Shown: one piece after another, positions 44,920 to 57,421 of the stretch
Layout of the letters: every line of letters starts with the position of its first letter
How positions within the stretch are numbered: position 1 is the first letter of the stretch
From: Variovorax paradoxus B4
GTDB taxonomy: Bacteria > Pseudomonadota > Gammaproteobacteria > Burkholderiales > Burkholderiaceae_C
NCBI RefSeq assembly: GCF_000463015.1
Contig: NC_022247.1
Location: 2,604,001-2,668,000 of the forward strand
Length of the DNA stretch: 64,000 nucleotides
Direction: 5' to 3'
Translations under genes and position numbers: made by a program
Notes under the pieces: model-generated
Told to the model about the DNA's origin: nothing
Databases searched by the model: none
The model's input: the letters and a program-made list of their open reading frames with translations, nothing else

Positions 44920-45802
44920 TTTTCTTGCGCAGGGGCACGACGAGCGCGATCCCAGTCCCTGGCTCGCGCTCTATCTCGACCAGAGCACGCCGCTGCCCGA
45001 CGAGGTCAAGGCGGCGTGGCTGGCCGATTCGAGCTCGGGTTCGCGCCAGTACCTGCTGCCGTTCCTGCGGCCGGTGGCGCGGCTCACGATCATCCTGATC
45101 CAGGTCGTGAAAGTGTTCGTGCCGCGCAACTGGTCGCACTCGAAGCTGCTGCACCGGCTGCTGGCCTGGGGGCTGAAACGCTTCGTCTCGCCGGAAGCGA
45201 ACTGGCTGATCCTGCGGCATTTCCACCTCGGCTCGCAGGTGCTGGGCTTCATCGGCCGCAATTCGCCGGCGCCCGTGGGCACCTCGCCGCTGGAGCCGGC
45301 CGACATCGACGCTCTCAAGGACGAGACCTTCCTGAAACACGACCTGAATCTCTTCAACTTCGTGATTCGGCTGAACCAGGCGCTGCGCGACAAGGGGCTG
45401 GTGCTGGGCAAGGCGCCCCAAGTCGATTTTTCGATGATCAGGGACCCGGGCCTGCGGCTTTCGGACATGCCGCACGGCAAGCTCAACTTCCTCGACCTGC
45501 AGAGCGCCATCGAGCTTTTCACGCCGCTGTACCAGCTGATGCTGACGGACAACGACTTCTGGCGCGCCGCCAATTCGCTGCAACTGGATGAAACCATCGG
45601 CATCTACGCGGCCACCTTGCTGGGGGCCCCGGAACACCTCATCCTGGTGAACAACAAGCATCCGCTGGTGCCGCTTTCGACGCTGCGGGCCGGGCACCGG
45701 CTGGTGATTCACGGGCTGTCGACGGAAATGCTGCACAGCCTGCTGCGGCGCATGCAGGCCGCGCACGGGGCGACCCCCACGCCGGAGCAGCCACTTGCAT
45801 AA
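44903..45802 (+). CDS. Unrecognised protein coupled to the ketosynthase-oxidase gene
   Basis: 299 residues; I do not recognise the family. It overlaps the fusion gene by 17 bases. There is one strongly hydrophobic stretch, LPFLRPVARLTIILIQVVKV at about residues 51-70, probably membrane-associated, followed by a positively charged region and then a mixed helical C-terminal half (FLKHDLNLFNFVIRLNQALR, LNFLDLQSAIELFTPLYQLM). No cysteine or histidine cluster stands out. By context it should help the acyl-modifying enzymes upstream, as a carrier, scaffold or export aid; this is inference only. Confidence 0.7.
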   Translation: MSRTPDFLAQGHDERDPSPWLALYLDQSTPLPDEVKAAWLADSSSGSRQYLLPFLRPVARLTIILIQVVKVFVPRNWSHSKLLHRLLAWGLKRFVSPEANWLILRHFHLGSQVLGFIGRNSPAPVGTSPLEPADIDALKDETFLKHDLNLFNFVIRLNQALRDKGLVLGKAPQVDFSMIRDPGLRLSDMPHGKLNFLDLQSAIELFTPLYQLMLTDNDFWRAANSLQLDETIGIYAATLLGAPEHLILVNNKHPLVPLSTLRAGHRLVIHGLSTEMLHSLLRRMQAAHGATPTPEQPLA

Positions 45803-45819
45803 GCGTATGCTGCCCCCAG

Positions 45820-46188
45820 ATGCAATCCATGAACACGACCCACAATCCGTCTCCCAAGACCGATCTGGCAGTGACCCACGTGCTGGCTCAACTGCTGGAG
45901 CGGCTCGAGCACAGCGCCGTTCCCGTAGGCGCCGAACAATACCGCTCGGTGGTAGAACACTTGGTGCACGAATTCAACGACGTTGAACCGGGCGCCGACC
46001 TGGGCCGTCTGCTCGACGCCTATCCTGCCGCCGCCGAGGTCTACGAAAACCTCAATTACCAACATGCCGGCCTCTGCCGCTCGGCGCTCGATATGGCGCT
46101 TGCAGCCGAAGTCAGCGCGAGAGAAGCCATTGCACGCGCCATGCGCAACACTGAACCGAAAAAGGACAAAGCCGATGGCCAAAGCTGA
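45820..46188 (+). CDS. Small hypothetical protein
   Basis: 122 residues, mostly helical and acidic (HVLAQLLERLEHSAVPVGAE, LVHEFNDVEPGADLGRLLDA). No family recognised. Starts at ATG 45820 or, more likely by quality of the N-terminus, 45829 (MNTTHNPSPK). It overlaps the next small gene by 14 bases, so the two are probably made together, following the lipid cluster after a 17-base gap. Confidence 0.65.
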   Translation: MQSMNTTHNPSPKTDLAVTHVLAQLLERLEHSAVPVGAEQYRSVVEHLVHEFNDVEPGADLGRLLDAYPAAAEVYENLNYQHAGLCRSALDMALAAEVSAREAIARAMRNTEPKKDKADGQS

Positions 46189-46405
46189 GGTCAAGACCGC
46201 CGTTGTGGCCGATGGCCTGCGTTACAAGTCGAAGGCACCGGGCTCGCCGTTTCGTGCCTCGGCGTCGTTCAGCGGGGCGACCATGTCCTGCTTCATGTGC
46301 GGAAAGCACCGCGTACGGTCGCAATTGCGCACCCGCCAGGTGCTGGGCAAGTCGCAAACCGTTTGCGCACCCTCGTGCAAGGCGCTCGACGAATCCCTTG
46401 AATAA
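46175..46405 (+). CDS. Small cysteine-pair protein, possible zinc ribbon
   Basis: 76 residues starting MAKAEVKTAVVADGLRYKSK. Two cysteine pairs, C-F-M-C and C-A-P-S-C, separated by about 25 residues, look like a zinc-binding site: the first in ATMSCFMCGKHRVRSQLRTR, the second near the end (VCAPSCKALDESLE). The start lies 14 bases inside the previous gene. Between the cysteines the region is rich in Arg and Lys, which would suit nucleic-acid contact. Function unknown. Confidence 0.6.
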   Translation: MAKAEVKTAVVADGLRYKSKAPGSPFRASASFSGATMSCFMCGKHRVRSQLRTRQVLGKSQTVCAPSCKALDESLE

Positions 46406-46627
46406 ACCGGATTCGCCGGCCTAGCAGGGCCGGGCGACGCCTTGGCGACATGCCCGAGCGCGCTCATTGCAGATTTTCTTTCCAAATCCGCTGCAATAGA
46501 TATACAGTTGGACACAATTGATGCATTTATAGCATCGGTCAAAAGTTCTAATTTGTAGCCGACGGCAAATGATTTCGTATAAATGCAATGACGCCCACTG
46601 CCGGGCGATTTGCGGAAGGAACCTGCA
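46406..46627. other. AT-richer intergenic gap
   Basis: 222 bases with noticeably more A and T than the rest of the window (for example around 46480-46580, with atagatatacagttggacac and ttctaatttgtagcc). TATAAAT-like and TTGTAG strings are present but not at a convincing promoter spacing. Likely holds the promoter of the 46628 gene; I see no RNA gene or terminator with a T-run. Confidence 0.4.
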
Positions 46628-47209
46628 ATGAACAAGTCGCGTCATGTGGTCATGCAGGTGGTTAAGCGTTCCTCCGGCAGTGCGACGCACCATGTGGAAT
46701 TCCTCATGGACAACATCTTTGCGGAGCGCCTGCGCCAACTGCGCTCGCTGGTTCCGCCGCTGGGCAGCCTCAACAAGCAGCGCGACCTGGTGATCGACAA
46801 GGTGCGTGTGCGCCTGCCGAATGCCATCTGGCGCACTGGAAGCCACGTCGACGAGGGCGTGGAGGGCTCCTGCATCGTCATTGCGGCGGAAGGCTCGTTC
46901 AATTGCGGCGGCAAAGACCGCAATACGCGCGAAAAGCTGGTGACCTACAACTTTTCGATTTCGCGCTTGATCGAATTGCACGCCGAACGCCCCGACGGCG
47001 AAACCCTCTACATCCGCGATGGCACCTTCGCGAACGACGAACCCGCCGAGTCGGCCGCGGGCCTGTGGGTTGCTTCGCTGAATGAACTGGAAGTCGTGAT
47101 GCGCGTTCCGGATGCCCCTTCGGACTTCGATACCCTGCACGACCTGACCATGCGCCCCGAGCAGCGGGCGGCCATCAGCCCCCCCACGCATCGAGCCAGC
47201 TTCTACTGA
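46628..47209 (+). CDS. Hypothetical protein of 193 residues
   Basis: Starts MNKSRHVVMQVVKRSSGSAT with a good ribosome site (ggaagga at 46614-46620). Predicted mixed alpha/beta, soluble, with no signal peptide and no recognised motif. Two cysteines only (GSCIVIAAEGSFNCGGKDRN). The 3' end overlaps the convergent metal-dependent hydrolase by seven bases (47203-47209). Preceded by the AT-richer gap, which hints at a separately regulated or acquired gene, but its own codon use looks local. Confidence 0.7.
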   Translation: MNKSRHVVMQVVKRSSGSATHHVEFLMDNIFAERLRQLRSLVPPLGSLNKQRDLVIDKVRVRLPNAIWRTGSHVDEGVEGSCIVIAAEGSFNCGGKDRNTREKLVTYNFSISRLIELHAERPDGETLYIRDGTFANDEPAESAAGLWVASLNELEVVMRVPDAPSDFDTLHDLTMRPEQRAAISPPTHRASFY

Positions 47210-48039
47210 AGAGCGTCGGCTGCCGCGCCTACGGGGGTGTACTGCGCGCGGTTGTTCTCGAGCCAGCGTGCCGCCAGTTTGCTGTCTTGCTGCGCAGGAT
47301 GGAAATCGGCGCGAAAGTAGCTGCGCCAGGCGTGCCAGTTGCCTCCGAGCAGGCCGCCTCTGCCCAGCAGGATGCGCGCGGCGCTCTTCCAGGTTGCCCA
47401 TTTCCACAACTGGCCTTCGTGACGCAGGTTGTCGACGGTCTGGCGCATCAGATCGCCCAGGAACATCACGGTGACCCGACGGAACCAGCGTTTTCGCCAG
47501 GGGTCCGACCCCTGCGCAGCCTTGTAGATGTCGAAGGCGACGGCCTTGTGCTCCAGTTCCTCGGCGCTGTGCCAAAGCCACATGGTCCGCAGCCGCGGCT
47601 CGGCGCCATCGAGCACTCCAGGATGGGCGAGCAGCCATTCGGCGAACATGGCGGTGAAGTGTTCCGTGGCCGCGGTGACCGCCAGCGCATGGCGGGGATC
47701 GGCCCCTTCCATCAGTTGCATGCGCCTGGCGGCGCGGGGCGTCCAGCCATCGGCCAGCCCCTGGTCCTGCAGATGGGCGTTGAAAAGCGAATGAATGCGG
47801 CGGTGCGTGGCCTCCTGGCCGATGAAGCCGCGAACCTCGGCGCGAAACTTTTCCTGCGTTTGCGCCGGCAGCGTGGTCGCGGCATCGCGCACGGCATCGA
47901 TGAAGAACTGCTCGCCGAACGGGAAGCTCATCGACAGCGCATTGAAAAAAGCCGTGGAGAATGCGTCGCCACCGCACCAGTTGCGGCCGAATGGCGTCTC
48001 GAGGTCGATCAAGAGGCGGCGCACGACAAGATCGGTCAT
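47203..48039 (-). CDS. Predicted metal-dependent hydrolase (PF10118/COG3687 type)
   Basis: 278 residues. Recognised by the stretch VVRRLLIDLETPFGRNWCGG and RGFIGQEATHRRIHSLFNAH, then WLWHSAEELEHKAVAFDIYK: two E-x-x-H type metal sites in helices, ferritin-like. The family is annotated as metal-dependent hydrolase but its reaction is not established. I use the ATG at 48039 (MTDLVVRR) with AAGGACC as ribosome site; longer starts would place two operator-like palindromes inside the gene. Divergent from a TetR regulator. Confidence 0.8.
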   Translation of the reverse strand: MTDLVVRRLLIDLETPFGRNWCGGDAFSTAFFNALSMSFPFGEQFFIDAVRDAATTLPAQTQEKFRAEVRGFIGQEATHRRIHSLFNAHLQDQGLADGWTPRAARRMQLMEGADPRHALAVTAATEHFTAMFAEWLLAHPGVLDGAEPRLRTMWLWHSAEELEHKAVAFDIYKAAQGSDPWRKRWFRRVTVMFLGDLMRQTVDNLRHEGQLWKWATWKSAARILLGRGGLLGGNWHAWRSYFRADFHPAQQDSKLAARWLENNRAQYTPVGAAADALQ

Positions 48040-48067
48040 GGCAAGTGGTCCTTGGAAAGTACAGTCC

Positions 48068-48129
48068 GGTACACGCTCGTACCAATTTTTCGGAATGGTG
48101 CGCTCCATGGCTGGTACCGTCAAGTACCA
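48068..48129. promoter_or_regulatory. Two copies of a GGTAC-N6-GTACC operator-like palindrome
   Basis: GGTAC and GTACC pair around six bases at 48068-48083, and again at 48113-48128, where the second copy extends to TGGTAC...GTACCA. Centres are 45 bases apart and both lie between the starts of the hydrolase (48039) and TetR (48153) genes. A further AGTAC half-site lies at 48058-48062. They are very likely the binding sites of the TetR protein, by position and by the usual inverted-repeat form; this has not been tested. Confidence 0.65.
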
Positions 48130-48152
48130 ATGCGTAGGAAAATGTCTTCTCC

Positions 48153-48785
48153 ATGAGCATCGCGACCGAAAAACCAGCCCTTGCCGGTCCCTCCGGGGAG
48201 CCCGCCCACGAGCATTACTCCCGGCTGCTGGAAGGCATGGCGCGCGCCGTGGCCACCAAGGGCTACGCGGACACCACCATTGCCGACATCGTGCGCGAGG
48301 CCGCTGTTTCGCGCCGCACCTTCTACGAACACTTCACGACCAAGTCCGAGTGCCTGATCGCGTTGTACGAGGCGGCGAGCAAGCTGGCTCTGCGCGCCGT
48401 GAGCGAGGCCTTCGATCCGGCGCAGCCTTGGCATGCGCAGGTGGAGCGGGCGATCAGCGCGTATTTCGATTACCTTGCGCAGGACCCGGCGCTGCTGCGC
48501 ACGCTGTTCGTGGAGATTCTTGGCCTCGGCATGCCGGGGCTGGCGGCGCGGCGCCGGGTGAATGACGAGATCGCCGGCTTCATCCAGGCGGCCATCAACA
48601 GCGGCGGCGGCGCGCACAGCGGCCCCGTGGCGCACCTGACGAGTGAAATGGCGATGACGGTGGTGGGAGGCATCAACGAACTGGTGCTCCAGGCCATCGA
48701 ACAGGACCGGGTGGGTGATCTGGGCCAATTGGTGCCGCCGGCCACGCGCCTGGTACGCGCGGTGGCGGCCGAGAGCACCAGGTAG
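48153..48785 (+). CDS. TetR family transcriptional regulator
   Basis: 210 residues. N-terminal helix-turn-helix: RLLEGMARAVATKGYADTTI, then ADIVREAAVSRRTFYEHFTT with the TFY/HF recognition helix. The C-terminal ligand domain is about 140 residues. Divergent from the metal-dependent hydrolase with two identical palindromes in the shared 113-base gap, so it should repress that gene and itself. Ligand unknown; fatty acid or lipophilic compounds are common for this group. Confidence 0.9.
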   Translation: MSIATEKPALAGPSGEPAHEHYSRLLEGMARAVATKGYADTTIADIVREAAVSRRTFYEHFTTKSECLIALYEAASKLALRAVSEAFDPAQPWHAQVERAISAYFDYLAQDPALLRTLFVEILGLGMPGLAARRRVNDEIAGFIQAAINSGGGAHSGPVAHLTSEMAMTVVGGINELVLQAIEQDRVGDLGQLVPPATRLVRAVAAESTR

Positions 48786-48832
48786 CGAAAAGGGGCGGGG
48801 CCGAGCAGGGAGGCCTCGGCCTGCGGTTCGCG

Positions 48833-49200
48833 TCAGGCGGGCCTGGCCTGCGACGGATCGTAGAAGAACTCTTCCTGGGCGATGCGGTCGCCCTCCCAGC
48901 GCTGCCAGGCGAGCTCTTCCATGCGCATGGCCTTGCCATCCTTGAAGCGGAAATCGAAGACCCAGCGGATCACCACGTGATCGCCGTTCACGAACACCGG
49001 GCGCACGCAGGTCGAAACCACAGAGGCCGTGCGATCCAGCGTCGCCTGCTCGCGGGCAACCAGCGTGCTGCGGCCGCGCCGGGGCTCGGCCTGGTTCTCC
49101 CGCATGGTCGCGTCCTCGGTGTAGAAGTTCTCGATGGCCTTGGCGTGCGCGCCGCTTTCCACGGCGGCAATGAAGGCTTCGAGTCTTTCCGTGGTGGGCA

Positions 49201-49201
<1 letters not shown>
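48833..49201 (-). CDS. NTF2/SnoaL-like protein
   Basis: 122 residues. Reads MPTTERLEAFIAAVESGAHA KAIENFYTEDATMRENQAEP, then DHVVIRWVFDFRFKDGKAMR and WEGDRIAQEEFFYDP: the cone-shaped SnoaL_2/NTF2 fold, whose members are ligand-binding or isomerase proteins. No catalytic residue can be assigned. The ATG shares one base with the hppA stop (TGATG at 49199-49203), so it is translationally coupled to hppA. A much longer in-frame reading across hppA is a frame shadow. Confidence 0.8.
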
Positions 49202-51747
<2,546 letters not shown>

Positions 51748-52001
51748 GCTTTGCTTCTCCATTCGTTCGTTGTGACTTGTGGAGACGGACAGCATGGGTC
51801 CTGCGCGCAACGCGTACGGGACCCAGGTTTTCCGTCGCGTTGCTTCCTCGAAGCTCGCAGCACCGAGGTGCGGAGCCGATTGGCCAACGGGTGCAATTTA
51901 CAGGCAAAAACGAGAGCGCGTGCGACCGGGCCGTGACACGGAAAGTAAACTCCGGGTTTGTCCCCATCTCTCCTCATACTTTTCAACTACTCGAAAACGT
52001 C

Positions 52002-52529
52002 ATGTCCTTCGACAAAGTCTCCCCCGGCAAGAACATCCCCGACGCCTTCAATGTCGTGATCGAAATCCCGATGAACGCCGACCCGATCAAGTACGAAGTC
52101 GACAAGGAATCGGGCGCGATCTTCGTGGACCGCTTCATGACGACCGCGATGTACTATCCGGCCAACTACGGCTACGTGCCGCAGACCCTCTCTGGCGACG
52201 GCGACCCGGTCGACGTGCTGGTGATCGCGCCGTATCCGCTCTTGCCCGGCGTCGTGGTGCCGTGCCGCCCGCTGGGCATCCTGATGATGGAAGACGAAGC
52301 CGGCGTCGACGGCAAGGTGCTGGCCGTGCCCACCGACAAGGTGCTGCCGATCTACAGCCACTGGAAGTCGGTCGACGACGTGAACCCGATGCGCCTGAAG
52401 GCCATCAGCCACTTTTTCGAGCACTACAAGGACCTGGAAGCCGGCAAGTGGGTCAAGGTGCTGGGCTGGGAAGGCATCGACGCGGCCAAGAAGGAAGTCG
52501 TCGACGGCATCGCTGCCTACAAGAAGTAA
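52002..52529 (+). CDS. ppa: Inorganic pyrophosphatase (soluble, family I)
   Basis: 175 residues. Hydrolyses pyrophosphate to phosphate in the cytoplasm. Conserved motifs: [31 protein letters not shown] and [18 protein letters not shown] (the DxxDxD metal site), then [14 protein letters not shown]. The start ATG at 52002 was chosen since the frame upstream covers the divergent hppA promoter region. Divergent from hppA, so soluble and membrane pyrophosphatases sit back to back. Confidence 0.97.
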   Translation: MSFDKVSPGKNIPDAFNVVIEIPMNADPIKYEVDKESGAIFVDRFMTTAMYYPANYGYVPQTLSGDGDPVDVLVIAPYPLLPGVVVPCRPLGILMMEDEAGVDGKVLAVPTDKVLPIYSHWKSVDDVNPMRLKAISHFFEHYKDLEAGKWVKVLGWEGIDAAKKEVVDGIAAYKK

Positions 52530-52559
52530 TCGCTCGGCCCTGCACGCGTTCGCAGCCGC

Positions 52560-53741
52560 TCAGCCCGCCTTGAAGGGGCTGCGTTCGCCCAGGTGGTCCA
52601 TGTAGTTCTCGATGCCTTCGCCCTCGCGCTCGAGAAAGCGCTCGACCGCGTCGGCGAAGCCGGGGTGTGCCAGCCAGTGGGCGCTGGTGGTCTTCACCGG
52701 CATCAATGCGCGCGCCATCTTGTGTTCGCCCTGCGCGCCGCCTTCGAAGCGCCTGGCGCCGTGCGCAATGCACCAGGCCAGCGGCTGGTAGTAGCAGGCC
52801 TCGAAATGCAGGCAGTCGACGCGCTCCACGGCGCCCCAGTAACGGCCGTAGGCCACCAGCGCCTCGTCCCCGTGCGTGGACAGCGCGATCAGGCTCGTGG
52901 CAATCGGCTTTCCCTCGCGCTCGGCGACGAACAGCAGCCAGGCTTCGGGCATGGTGTCGGCCATGCGCTGGAAGAAGTCGCGTGAAAGGTAGGGCGGGTT
53001 GCCGTGCTCACGATAGGTGCGTGCATAGCAGCGGTAGAAGAAATCCCAGTCCGATCGGGCGATGTCGGCGCCGCGTGACCAGCGAAAGGTCACGCCGGCC
53101 TCAGCCACCTTGCGGCGCTCCTGGCGGATCTTCTTGCGCTTGTCGTGGGACAGGCTGGCGAGAAAGGATTCGAAGTCCACGTAGCCGGCTGTTTCGCCTG
53201 ATTCCCCCGGGGCGGCATTCGTCCAGTGGAACTGCACCGTATTGCGCAGCATCAGGCCCGCTTCGGTGCAGGCGGCAATGTCGGCGTCCGCGCCGAACAG
53301 CAGATGCAGCGACGAGAGTTCTTCCTTCTTGCACCAGGCCACCAATGCCTGCACCAGCAGCGTGCGGTCTTGCGGATCGCGGGCCAGCAGGCGTGCGCCG
53401 GGCACCGGCGTGAATGGCACCGCCACCACTGCCTTGGGATAGTAGGCGAGCCCGTGCTGTTCGTAGGCATTGGCCCAGGCCCAGTCGAAGACATACTCGC
53501 CATAGGAATGGGTCTTGATGTAGGCCGGGCAGGCCGCCCGCAGCTGCTCGCCGCGCCACAGGGTAATGAACTGCGGCATCCAGCCGCTTTCGGGCGAGGC
53601 GCTGCCGCTGTCGTGCAGAGCCGCGAGGTATTCGTAGCGCATGAAGGGCGACGGCTGCGCCTCGGCCGCGAGCAGCGCGTTCCATGCTTTCGGCTCCAGG
53701 TCCGACAGCGACGCCACCACCCGAATGACATAATCGTTCAA
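52560..53741 (-). CDS. FemAB/GNAT-like N-acyltransferase family protein (COG3146)
   Basis: 393 residues. Typical stretches: PSPFMRYEYLAALHDSGSAS, KTHSYGEYVFDWAWANAYEQ, LSHDKRKKIRQERRKVAEAG, YWGAVERVDCLHFEACYYQP and IAHGARRFEGGAQGEHKMAR. These match the DUF482/COG3146 family, often labelled GNAT or 'peptidoglycan biosynthesis' protein by remote similarity to FemAB; the reaction is not known. Start is most likely the TTG at 53741 (LNDYVIRVVASL), preceded by GGAAGAAAAAGG; longer readings use non-family residues and overlap nadE. Confidence 0.82.
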   Translation of the reverse strand: MNDYVIRVVASLSDLEPKAWNALLAAEAQPSPFMRYEYLAALHDSGSASPESGWMPQFITLWRGEQLRAACPAYIKTHSYGEYVFDWAWANAYEQHGLAYYPKAVVAVPFTPVPGARLLARDPQDRTLLVQALVAWCKKEELSSLHLLFGADADIAACTEAGLMLRNTVQFHWTNAAPGESGETAGYVDFESFLASLSHDKRKKIRQERRKVAEAGVTFRWSRGADIARSDWDFFYRCYARTYREHGNPPYLSRDFFQRMADTMPEAWLLFVAEREGKPIATSLIALSTHGDEALVAYGRYWGAVERVDCLHFEACYYQPLAWCIAHGARRFEGGAQGEHKMARALMPVKTTSAHWLAHPGFADAVERFLEREGEGIENYMDHLGERSPFKAG

Positions 53742-53760
53742 GCCTTTTTCTTCCTTCCGT

Positions 53761-55790
<2,030 letters not shown>

Positions 55791-55814
55791 AGGGGCTCGC
55801 CCCCAGGCTGCACG

Positions 55815-56405
55815 CTACAGGTTTTCGGCCAGGCGGTCGGCGCGCGGGTGCAGGGGAACTTCGGCGCGCAGCGCGCTGAGCAGTTCGGTGGGGTTGGTGC
55901 CGGTGCGGATCAGGTTCATCTGCCAATCGCCCATGAAGCCCTCGCGCACGCTGTGCGCCAGGAAGCCCAGCAGGCCGTCGTAGTAGCCGGCGGTATTGAG
56001 AATGCCGGTGGGCTTGTCGTGGTAGCCGAGCTGGCGCCAGGTCCAGATCTCGAACAATTCCTCGAAGGTGCCGATGCCGCCCGGCAGCGCGACGAAGGCG
56101 TCGGCGCGCTCGCCCATCATGGCCTTGCGTTCGTGCATGGTGTCGACCACGTGGAGCTCGTCGCACAGGGGATTGGCCAGTTCCCGGTCGACCAGCGCCT
56201 TGGGAATGATGCCGACCACCCGGCCGCCGGCGTTGCGGGTGGCTTCGGCCACCGTGCCCATCAGGCCGGTGCGTCCGCCACCGTAGACCAATTGGCCGCG
56301 GTGCTGGCCGATCCACTGGCCGACCGCTTCCGCGGCCTTGGAGAATTCAACTCGCTCGCCGGGTCGCGAGCCGCAATACACACAGATCGAAAATTCAGGA
56401 TTCAT
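55815..56405 (-). CDS. LOG family protein (cytokinin riboside 5'-phosphate phosphoribohydrolase-like)
   Basis: 196 residues. Family signatures YGGGRTGLMGTVAEA and ALPGGIGTFEELFEIWTWRQ are complete (PGGxGTxxE). Members hydrolyse the N-glycosidic bond of nucleoside 5'-monophosphates; in bacteria often called TIGR00730 Rossmann proteins. The natural nucleotide here is uncertain. Convergent with glnB, 24 bases between the stops. Confidence 0.9.
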   Translation of the reverse strand: MNPEFSICVYCGSRPGERVEFSKAAEAVGQWIGQHRGQLVYGGGRTGLMGTVAEATRNAGGRVVGIIPKALVDRELANPLCDELHVVDTMHERKAMMGERADAFVALPGGIGTFEELFEIWTWRQLGYHDKPTGILNTAGYYDGLLGFLAHSVREGFMGDWQMNLIRTGTNPTELLSALRAEVPLHPRADRLAENL

Positions 56406-56436
56406 GCCGCCATCATGCCTCGTGCGGCGGGCGTCT

Positions 56437-56844
56437 TCATGACGCGAAGTGCTGCCACAGCGCCGCCAGCCAGATGCCCCCGCAAAGGGTGAGCGACAGC
56501 AGCACGGCGGCGCTTCCCATGTCCTTGGCGCGCTTGGAGAGGTCGTGCCATTCGGGGCCGATGCGGTCGATGGCGGCTTCGACCGCGGTGTTGAGCAGCT
56601 CGACGATCATCACGAGGATGGCGCTGCCGGCGAGCAGGGCCACCTCGATCCAGCTGCGGCCGAGCCAGAAGGCAGCCGGAATCATCACGATGGCCATGAT
56701 GGCTTCCTGGCGAAAGGCCGGCTCGCTCCAGCCTGCCCGAAGGCCGTGCAGCGAGATCAGGGTTGCATGCCACACGCGCTCCAGGCCCTTGCGGGCCTTT
56801 TGCGGGTTCACGGCGGGGTCGGGAAGCTTGGGCAAGGCACTCAT
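56437..56844 (-). CDS. dgkA: Diacylglycerol kinase (prokaryotic type)
   Basis: 135 residues with three hydrophobic helices. The DgkA core is MIVELLNTAVEAAIDRIG followed by SKRAKDMGSAAVLLSL, including the catalytic Glu and Asn residues and the metal-site Glu. It recycles diacylglycerol to phosphatidate in the inner membrane. The start ATG overlaps the stop of the RDD gene (ATGA at 56841-56844), so the two are coupled. Confidence 0.93.
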   Translation of the reverse strand: MSALPKLPDPAVNPQKARKGLERVWHATLISLHGLRAGWSEPAFRQEAIMAIVMIPAAFWLGRSWIEVALLAGSAILVMIVELLNTAVEAAIDRIGPEWHDLSKRAKDMGSAAVLLSLTLCGGIWLAALWQHFAS

Positions 56845-57407
56845 CGGCGGCTCATCGGCTTGGAGGTTATGAGCCGCGTACCGGCCCAGGCGTCGTGCCA
56901 GAACTGGCGCTCGGGGTGAAAGCGCGCCAGCAATGCCCAGACGGCAACCCATCCGAAGATCAGCACCGTGGATTCTCCACCCGAAAGCTTGAAAGGTGCG
57001 ATGGCGGCCAGCGGCGGCAGGAACCAGATCCAGCTGAGCAGGTAGCGCGCCAGCGCCCGGCCCTGGGTGAGGGGGCGCCCTTGCGCATCGACGATGCGGA
57101 TGTTCCAGGTTTTCATGGCCAGCGTCTGTCCCCGGGTCCAGAACCAGACGAAATAGACGCCGAACACCACGAACAGGAAGGCCTGGAGCAAGTGCCGGCG
57201 GGAATCCATGGCGTCCCGCATCTGGCCGAGCGTGCTGAACAGCCAGCCTGCAACGAACACCACCGCGAACAACAGCATGCCCTCATACAGCCAGCATGCC
57301 ATGCGTCGCCACAAGCCGGGCACTATCAGAAGAGGAGCGCTGGGGGGAGTATCTGCGAGCGATGAGGAGGGATTCGATTCCGAGAATTCGGAAGAATTTG
57401 AAGCCAT
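56841..57407 (-). CDS. RDD family membrane protein
   Basis: 188 residues. After a Ser-rich, acidic N-terminus (MASNSSEFSESNPSSSLADT) comes the RDD signature WRRMACWLYEGMLLFAVV with the conserved R, then two more hydrophobic helices; GQTLAMKTWNIRIVDAQGRP is the typical family tail motif. In this copy the Asp-Asp pair in helix one is replaced (LYEG). Function of most RDD proteins is unknown. Start at 57407 lies 15 bases after the DUF3106 stop. Confidence 0.82.
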   Translation of the reverse strand: MASNSSEFSESNPSSSLADTPPSAPLLIVPGLWRRMACWLYEGMLLFAVVFVAGWLFSTLGQMRDAMDSRRHLLQAFLFVVFGVYFVWFWTRGQTLAMKTWNIRIVDAQGRPLTQGRALARYLLSWIWFLPPLAAIAPFKLSGGESTVLIFGWVAVWALLARFHPERQFWHDAWAGTRLITSKPMSRR

Positions 57408-57421
57408 CGAAACCTTGGGGA

